Source: Anticarsia gemmatalis (lineage: Eukaryota > Arthropoda > Insecta > Lepidoptera > Erebidae). From it: a stretch of 64,000 nt of DNA. Under the pieces are notes generated by a model that worked only from the letters and a program-made list of their open reading frames with translations, did no database searches and had not been told where the DNA came from. The DNA lies in the NCBI RefSeq assembly GCF_050436995.1, contig NC_134745.1, positions 10,230,001 through 10,294,000 on the forward strand. The letters run 5' to 3'. Each line of letters opens with the position of its first letter. Positions within the stretch are counted from its first letter, which is position 1. A program made the translations under genes and the position numbers. Shown piece after piece: positions 61,801-64,000 of this stretch.

Positions 61801-63367
61801 TATATATCTAACTGATTCCATTGAACCAGGCCAAAATACATATATCAAATTGGTTTATTATTTATAATCTTTCTATGTTAAAAATTATCTTCCAAATCCA
61901 TTCATTATTTTTTACTTTAAAAAGTGATAAAAATATATAGTCACACACTTCCTCGTTTACTATCTTACTAAAAAAACTTTGTGTAAGCTCTAATATAGAG
62001 TGTTTTGTCACTTTCAATCAATTTTGGAACTGTATGAAAAAGACAAAACTCTGTCAGAGCACTACATTTATTAGCCCGGTTTCTGAGACACATTAATCGG
62101 TAGTTTATCTGTTCAATAGAGTTTAAGCTCATATAAAAATGACCTTTTGAATAGATAAACTACCGATTAATGTGTCTCAGAAACCGAGCATTAGTAAGAC
62201 AGTTATAATGTTAGAATGATAAAGAATATGTGAACTAGGATGGCTGGAGTGAGGGTGAATCAATGTAAGAGGGTAGCTACACGCACAAAGGCCCAATTAG
62301 GAGGCTAAGTGCAGAAAAAGCCCAGACAACCTAACCTAACCTATGTGTTACAAAACTCACTTAAAACAAGTTGTAGCAATCTCCCCAAGTCAGATGGATC
62401 AGCTGTTTCAGCTATATTTACTACATCTGGCCTTGAAAACTCTTGCAGACTTAAATTTAGAATGTCCTGGTGGTAATCTGGAAACAAAATATTGTTTGTT
62501 TATAATTATAACTATAGCAGTTGACAAGGAGAGTTATGTTACTATTATTTCATTATTTATAAATGGCGTATATTGATTTCATGTGTCATATATCTTTAAT
62601 ATTGTCAGAATATTTTAATCAATAATTTACCAGAAAATATACTAAAAGTCCAATGCCCTAAATATTGCGAAATATTAAGGGCATTGGACTTTTAGTATAT
62701 TTAATTAATAGTTTTTCTGTTATCTTTATGAAAGTGGAATTTTCTGGTAAATTATTGATTAAAATATTCTGACAATATTAAAGATATATGATAAATATTT
62801 ATAACAAAACAGACAAGAAAAATATAATTTACATACATCCTGTAAATAGCAGGAAATATTCACAGCTATACAGTAACATAATATTTTTAATCAGACAACA
62901 AAGATATGTACAATGACTAACAGATCTATATTCAAATATACTCTGTCCATTGTTAAAGTTTATATTTCTTTTGTCATCTGAGGCTCAATCAAAACCAACG
63001 AAAGCCTATATTTGTAACAATTTCATTTGTTTATTATGACAATTCCATCTGCTATAAAATGTTGGTCAAATTATGGTACAAAAATATAAGGCATGCTTAT
63101 CCAATACTGCCTAAACATGTCAAAATTGAATAGGAGAGTGTCATAAACATACACCTTCAATATTTGATGAAATTTTATTTTCTCAAACCATAGTAGGTCC
63201 TCTGATATACTTACCCACAACTCCCTCCAATATTTTTTTCAAATTGCTAACTTTTAATCTCCAGTTATGTCCAACATCTGTCTTAATTTTAGAATTCCAT
63301 GTTGGAGTGAAGTATTCCGGTGCTATTTGCGTCAGTGCCTCAGCTATCGCCACACCATCAGACAGTT
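52843..63367 (-). CDS. hook: Hook microtubule-binding / dynein adaptor protein, 5' end outside the window
   Basis: Hook proteins link endosomal cargo to microtubule motors, with an N-terminal CH-like Hook domain, central coiled coils and a cargo-binding C-terminus. Coding exons (minus): 63367-63215, 62477-62361, 61203-61109, 59788-59663, 58584-58291, 57965-57828, 57486-57373, 55318-55138, 54691-54549, 54099-53955, 53609-53436, 53319-53214, 53089-52843; phases are consistent and about 676 residues are recovered (family about 680-730). The first three exons carry the Hook domain (DGVAIAEALTQIAPEYF, DVGHNWRLKVSNLKKIL, DPSDLGRLLQLVL, CAVNC). Later exons are coiled coil (ALKDELDALRETAAKA, RLIRLEHENKLLRE, YKKYVEKAKEVIRMFDP). 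The end has TSAWYALGV and AQSFLARQR as in fly Hook. About 40 N-terminal residues are missing beyond position 64000. The donor at 58290 (CAG|gtcgac) is weak. Confidence 0.94.
54341..54425 (+). repeat. tRNA-derived SINE fragment
   Basis: Box A-like TGGTGTGGTCAGTAG and box B-like GGTTTGATTTCC (54391-54402), spaced as in a tRNA, but without a foldable acceptor stem. Located in a hook intron. Confidence 0.45.
54995..55105 (+). repeat. Lepidopteran interspersed repeat (ATCACGCCT family)
   Basis: Contains ACATACATAAAATCACGCCT, GGAGTAGGCAGAGACC and GAAACGATCCGTACAAACTT, a combination I recognise as a very common moth repeat. It accounts for part of a 118-codon open frame here, which is therefore not annotated as a gene. 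Confidence 0.6.
56170..56400. repeat. Probable interspersed repeat remnant
   Basis: A GC-richer island (GTTCCTTCGGCGGTCACCAA, AGCTTGCGACCCTAAG) inside AT-rich hook intron sequence, with the look of a retroelement 3' end. Family not established. Confidence 0.3.
57235..57354 (+). repeat. Possible retroelement ORF remnant next to a hook exon
   Basis: The plus strand reads VDLSELQAGDWQEVALF then FWVVEPTE and a stop, coding-like DNA on the strand opposite hook and 18 nt from the exon at 57373. No complete element is visible. Confidence 0.25.
61263..61475 (-). mobile_element. tRNA-derived SINE
   Basis: On the minus strand: box A TGCGCAGTGGTTAAGGTC (61468-61451), box B GGTTCGATTACC (61416-61405), a non-tRNA body, and a poly(A) tail at 61272-61263. 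It lies in a hook intron in the same orientation as hook. The tRNA head lacks a matching acceptor stem, so it is not a functional tRNA gene. Confidence 0.65.
62070..62193. mobile_element. PIF/Harbinger-like MITE (nearly all inverted repeat)
   Basis: Element 62074-62189, flanked by ATTA (or TTA) direct repeats at 62070-62073 and 62190-62193. The arms start GCCCGGTTTCTGAGACACAT and GCTCGGTTTCTGAGACACAT and stay complementary for about 43 bp. TTA-type duplications point to Harbinger. No coding capacity. Confidence 0.7.
62587..62790. repeat. Nested perfect inverted repeats
   Basis: Outer arms 62587-62638 and 62739-62790 are perfect 52-bp reverse complements (CATATATCTTTAATATTGTC...). Between them a second hairpin spans 62637-62700 with a perfect 23-bp outer arm (ATATACTAAAAGTCCAATGC..). 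The rest of the spacer (62701-62738) is unpaired. Located in hook intron sequence. Confidence 0.9.
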
Positions 63368-64000
63368 CTAAAACAAAAAAATATTGATCACTTGATATAT
63401 TTTATCAATAGAGGTATACAGAGGATATGCCACTGCATACCTTGTTGTTTAAATATAATAACAGAAAAATACTAAAAATCTGTCTTATGTACATAACAAT
63501 TTTATAAATGAAAATAATACACAGTGACACAAATATCAGCTCAGCTGACAATATACAAATATGCAAATAAAGTCAATTCAAAAGCAGAATAAGCTATACA
63601 GATATTTAGTGACACTTACATGAGACATTAGACATTTCTAAAAGTGTATCAAACAGTTGAAGGTAGAATTATTAGTCATCAGTCTCTCTATAATAATTAC
63701 AAATATTTGTTAATTATAACAATGAGGCTACTAAAAGACAGGATATTTGACAATAATATAAATTATTTATGTTTAACACTAGATACCATTTTAGCACAGA
63801 TTTATTGTGTAGGTAGATGACTAGGACTACATATTTGTAACACTTCTGTCTAAGAAACCATATTTGTGAGCAATATGCCTTTTAGACCACTTTAATGAAC
63901 ACTAAAGTCTAAACAATAAACTATCTAAGTATCCCAGATTACAATGGCGATAATGATTGCAGTAACAGCGCAATCAAACGAGTGTGCAGTGATGTCTCAA

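Noticed and set aside
62324..62342. CCTAA repeats resembling insect telomere DNA
   Set aside because: Only about three units; common by chance and in SINE ends.
63617..63650. ATG TCT AAT GTC TCA T with donor gtaagt as the hook first exon
   Set aside because: Joining to 63367 creates a stop (TAA) at the junction; the real N-terminal exon should encode about 40 residues of Hook domain.

Overview
This is a window of an insect nuclear genome, most likely a moth or butterfly (Lepidoptera). The evidence is AT-rich introns with small GC-richer exons bounded by GT..AG, arthropod core-promoter elements, and repeats I know from lepidopteran genomes: microsatellite-tipped elements, tRNA-derived SINEs, and the 'ATCACGCCT..GGCAGAGACC' and 'GGCAAAGGTCTCC..GGGGACTTTGCATGCCCTC' families. 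No bacterial operons, rRNA genes, intact tRNA genes or CRISPR arrays were seen.

Three protein-coding genes can be assembled exon by exon with consistent splice phases. (1) A CCP1/AGTPBP1-like cytosolic carboxypeptidase (tubulin deglutamylase) on the + strand, 9107-49715. It has at least 22 coding exons plus one tandem alternative exon, and its start codon was not found. (2) A secreted C-type-lectin-domain protein on the - strand, ATG 32061, stop 19177, six coding exons. It lies entirely inside the 27.1-kb intron 17 of the carboxypeptidase and has a TATA box and initiator at 32156-32193. (3) A Hook microtubule/dynein adaptor on the - strand, 63367-52843, 13 coding exons. Its N-terminal exon lies beyond the right edge. 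The carboxypeptidase and Hook are convergent, with 3.1 kb between stop codons.

Layout: 1-9.1 kb is repeats, a 194-bp hAT-type MITE, unassigned short ORFs and CpG-richer patches near 4.9-5.0, 7.9-8.1 and 8.88-9.0 kb that may hold the carboxypeptidase promoter. 9.1-18.6 kb holds carboxypeptidase exons 1-17 (armadillo-like region, acidic linker, N-domain, HPGE zinc motif). 18.6-45.7 kb is the giant intron with the lectin gene, a mariner-type MITE, CpG-rich islands and two exon-like orphan segments. 45.7-49.7 kb holds the remaining catalytic exons and 3' end. 52.3-64 kb is Hook with SINEs and two inverted-repeat structures.

The most notable observations are: a pair of homologous, phase-matched exons separated by only 36 nt in the carboxypeptidase (mutually exclusive splicing); a GC-AG intron after the catalytic-glutamate exon; a TATA-ATG-donor module inside intron 17 that is phase-compatible with exon 18 and would give a form lacking the HPGE zinc ligands; and an apparent loss of a coiled-coil segment in the Hook C-terminus.
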